NCBI RefSeq assembly: GCF_003390325.1
Contig: NZ_QUOK01000011.1
Coordinates: 1-64,000 of the forward strand
From: Rhodohalobacter sp. SW132
GTDB lineage: Bacteria; Bacteroidota; Rhodothermia; Balneolales; Balneolaceae
DNA length: 64,000 nt
Direction of reading: 5' to 3'
A program made the position numbers and the translations under genes. This document shows, piece by piece, positions 62,509-64,000 of this stretch. Position 1 is the stretch's first letter. Every line of letters starts with the position of its first letter. A model generated the notes under the pieces. It had not been told where the DNA came from, ran no database searches, and saw nothing but the letters and a program-made list of their open reading frames with translations.

Positions 62509-63663
62509 TTAAGCCGGGTTGTAACTGGATTTCAGGCGAGGCACAACTTCTATGTCGATCTGGCGAAACAGTTCGCGGCGATAGTTCCGGGTAGAAAGTC
62601 CTGATTCGTTTTGGGTGGTGACGGTTATGACGGCTTCAATCGCCGGTAAAATCATAATGTACTGGCCGCCATTTCCAAACGCATACACCATATCGAGATC
62701 ATCCGAATAGCGCCGAAACCATAAATAACCGTAATTTTCATACCCGGATGTCCTGCCGGTTACCGGTTCAACGGAGTCCATGATCCATTGAGGTGATATA
62801 AGTTGCTCACCGTTGTAAACGCCCATATCCATCATAAGCTGACCAATTTTCACCATATCCCGCCCTCTCATCGCCATGTTGTTTCCGCCAAAATAATATC
62901 CCTGCGGATCGCGATCCCAGCCCGCAATGTTAATATTCATCGGGTGAAACAGGTACTTATTGCCAAATTGGAGCGTGCTCATGCCGGTTGCACGGGTGAG
63001 AATAACGGAGAGCAGATGCGTGTTGCCGGTACTGTAGGTTCTGTCAACGCCCGCAACTCCCGTAACCCGTCGATTCAGTGCGTATTCGATCCAGTTCGAG
63101 CTGGTGACCCATCGCCCATAATGTGCACGGCTGGTTGAGGCGAGGCCGCTCCGCATCGTCAAAAGATCTTCGATTGTGATCGCCTCTTTCACAGAATCCG
63201 GATTGGCTTGAAAGTATTCAGGGAAAAATTCACCAATCGGCTGGTGCACACTTTCCAGGTATCCCTTCTCAATCGCAATTCCTACAAGTAGCGAAAGAAC
63301 GCTTTTGGAGGCTGATTTAATGTTATTTGCCCGGGTTGTACTCATCCTTCGAAAGTATTGCTCTGCAACAAGTTCACCATGCTGGCTAACCAGTATGCTA
63401 TTGATAGGGCCCAAATCATGAAACCTTGCAACAACTTCCGAAACAGGAGCATCAAATGAAAGAACTGGTTCTGACTCCTTTTCAAATGCAGGGAATTTTT
63501 CAAGTACCGAGATATTGTCTTCCTCTGTTTCCGAGACAATCTCAGCCATTTCATCTTCGATCACATCCACATTCGCTGTTATAAATAACGTTGGGATGAA
63601 AGCCAGAATCGCAGCAGCAAAAAGTGCCACAAAGATGCTTGTAATAACTTTATTTCTACTCAA
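62509..63663 (-). CDS. Exported serine hydrolase, beta-lactamase class C / esterase type
   Basis: 384 residues with an N-terminal membrane anchor or uncleaved signal (about 7-28). SxxK motif S117-A-S-K120; Tyr210-S-T replaces the YxN motif; GNGGQY near 330 fills the role of the HxG motif. Catalytic serine intact. Members act as esterases, D-amino peptidases or acyl-ester hydrolases; a deacetylase role on sugars is plausible but unsupported. An acidic linker (about 33-68) follows the anchor. Confidence 0.88.
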   Translation of the reverse strand: MSRNKVITSIFVALFAAAILAFIPTLFITANVDVIEDEMAEIVSETEEDNISVLEKFPAFEKESEPVLSFDAPVSEVVARFHDLGPINSILVSQHGELVAEQYFRRMSTTRANNIKSASKSVLSLLVGIAIEKGYLESVHQPIGEFFPEYFQANPDSVKEAITIEDLLTMRSGLASTSRAHYGRWVTSSNWIEYALNRRVTGVAGVDRTYSTGNTHLLSVILTRATGMSTLQFGNKYLFHPMNINIAGWDRDPQGYYFGGNNMAMRGRDMVKIGQLMMDMGVYNGEQLISPQWIMDSVEPVTGRTSGYENYGYLWFRRYSDDLDMVYAFGNGGQYIMILPAIEAVITVTTQNESGLSTRNYRRELFRQIDIEVVPRLKSSYNPA

Positions 63664-63816
63664 AATTTGGTTGTTTTATCTAAAACAGTCTTTTAGGTAC
63701 AGATTAAAGCGAATCAGCCACATACTCCTGTAAAAAAATAGAGTATATAACCCCGTATGATAACAAATATTATGTATCCGGCTATTCACTCCAAATCAAC
63801 AATTATCAGTAAAATA

Positions 63817-64000
63817 TTACCAGTTCATTGTCGAAAACGAAGCTTCACCGCCAACTACCGGCAGCGTTAATGTTGTTTGGTCCAGGTCGATGGTCAGTTC
63901 GGTTCCCGGTTCCGGCCAGAGCGTATATTCACGGTCGCTTGAAAAAATCATCAGACCGATCTGCTGACCCGCCGGGATGACCTGATCATTCGGCTGAAGA
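63817..64000 (-). CDS. C-terminal fragment of an Xaa-Pro dipeptidyl-peptidase-type hydrolase (PepX_C)
   Basis: Partial; the window cuts off the N-terminal part. The visible 60 residues end in GGEASFSTMNW and include PAGQQIGLMIFSSDREYTLWPEPGTELTIDL, matching the end of the X-Pro dipeptidyl-peptidase C-terminal galactose-binding-like domain of CocE/NonD and PepX family hydrolases. Stop TAA at 63819-63817. The catalytic part lies beyond 64000. It shares strand with the serine hydrolase gene at 62509. Confidence 0.72.
   Translation of the reverse strand, partial: LQPNDQVIPAGQQIGLMIFSSDREYTLWPEPGTELTIDLDQTTLTLPVVGGEASFSTMNW

Noticed and set aside
1-64000. Search for tRNA, rRNA, prophage, insertion sequence or toxin-antitoxin genes
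   Set aside because: No cloverleaf, transposase, integrase, phage structural gene or TA pair was recognised by eye; a covariance-model search would be needed to exclude RNAs.

Overview
The window reads as a chromosomal segment of a marine or saline member of the Balneolota (Balneolaceae-like; Bacteroidetes-related). This placement is inference. It rests on a type IX secretion (T9SS) C-terminal sorting domain of the NPFNP type, a PorD homologue, ribosomal-protein genes with no visible Shine-Dalgarno, a two-component regulator propeller kinase, and many secreted carbohydrate-active proteins. I see no rRNA, tRNA, CRISPR array, prophage or insertion sequence.

Layout. 1-3065: the str operon (rpsL-rpsG-fusA, minus strand). 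3254-5320: recG, divergent from it. 5514-5987: an EVE-domain protein. 6054-9256: the dTDP-L-rhamnose biosynthesis operon (rfbA-rfbD-rfbC-rfbB, minus). 9388-18746: envelope and secretion genes, namely a large T9SS cargo protein, PorD, a PorV/PorQ-like barrel, an exported HhH plus barrel protein, a small ABC ATPase with a tiny membrane partner, and another barrel. 19210-24483: a REC-HisKA-HATPase-REC hybrid kinase followed by a beta-propeller sensor kinase. 24500-26350: a decayed copy of an ECF sigma-factor 3' end, a frameshifted DUF6250 gene, and the intact sigma factor. 26698-47435: a long plus-strand catabolic run that starts with a SorC/DeoR-type regulator. 47667-64000: a minus-strand run of secreted glycan-acting proteins, a sugar mutarotase and a GHMP-kinase/GalU pair.

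How the genes work together. The 28040-37597 operon encodes an almost complete L-rhamnose route. It has a candidate permease, RhaI isomerase, an FGGY-family (rhamnulo)kinase, a fused rhamnulose-1-phosphate aldolase/lactaldehyde dehydrogenase, and LutABC, which oxidises the resulting L-lactate to pyruvate. RhaM mutarotase is encoded farther on at 51494. Downstream genes add an unsaturated-glucuronyl hydrolase (GH88-like), an SDR reductase, a DASS anion symporter, a Gfo/Idh/MocA dehydrogenase, PmoA/DUF6807 and DUF6797-cytochrome c proteins, a GH115 alpha-glucuronidase, a PL22/24-like propeller, DUF5916 and SMP-30 proteins. Rhamnose together with uronic acid points to a sulfated rhamno-glucuronan such as ulvan, or another rhamnose/uronate glycan. 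That substrate is inference: no sulfatase, SusC/SusD pair or certain ulvan lyase lies in the window.

Most notable points. A close homologue of plant-type glucuronokinase overlaps a GalU-like uridylyltransferase gene, suggesting glucuronate salvage to UDP-glucuronate. The sigma-factor/DUF6250 region is decaying. A SorC/DeoR-type operator lies upstream of the regulator. Two or three intergenic imperfect-palindrome elements resemble each other. An (AGCAGGT)n microsatellite lies just upstream of the GH88 gene.
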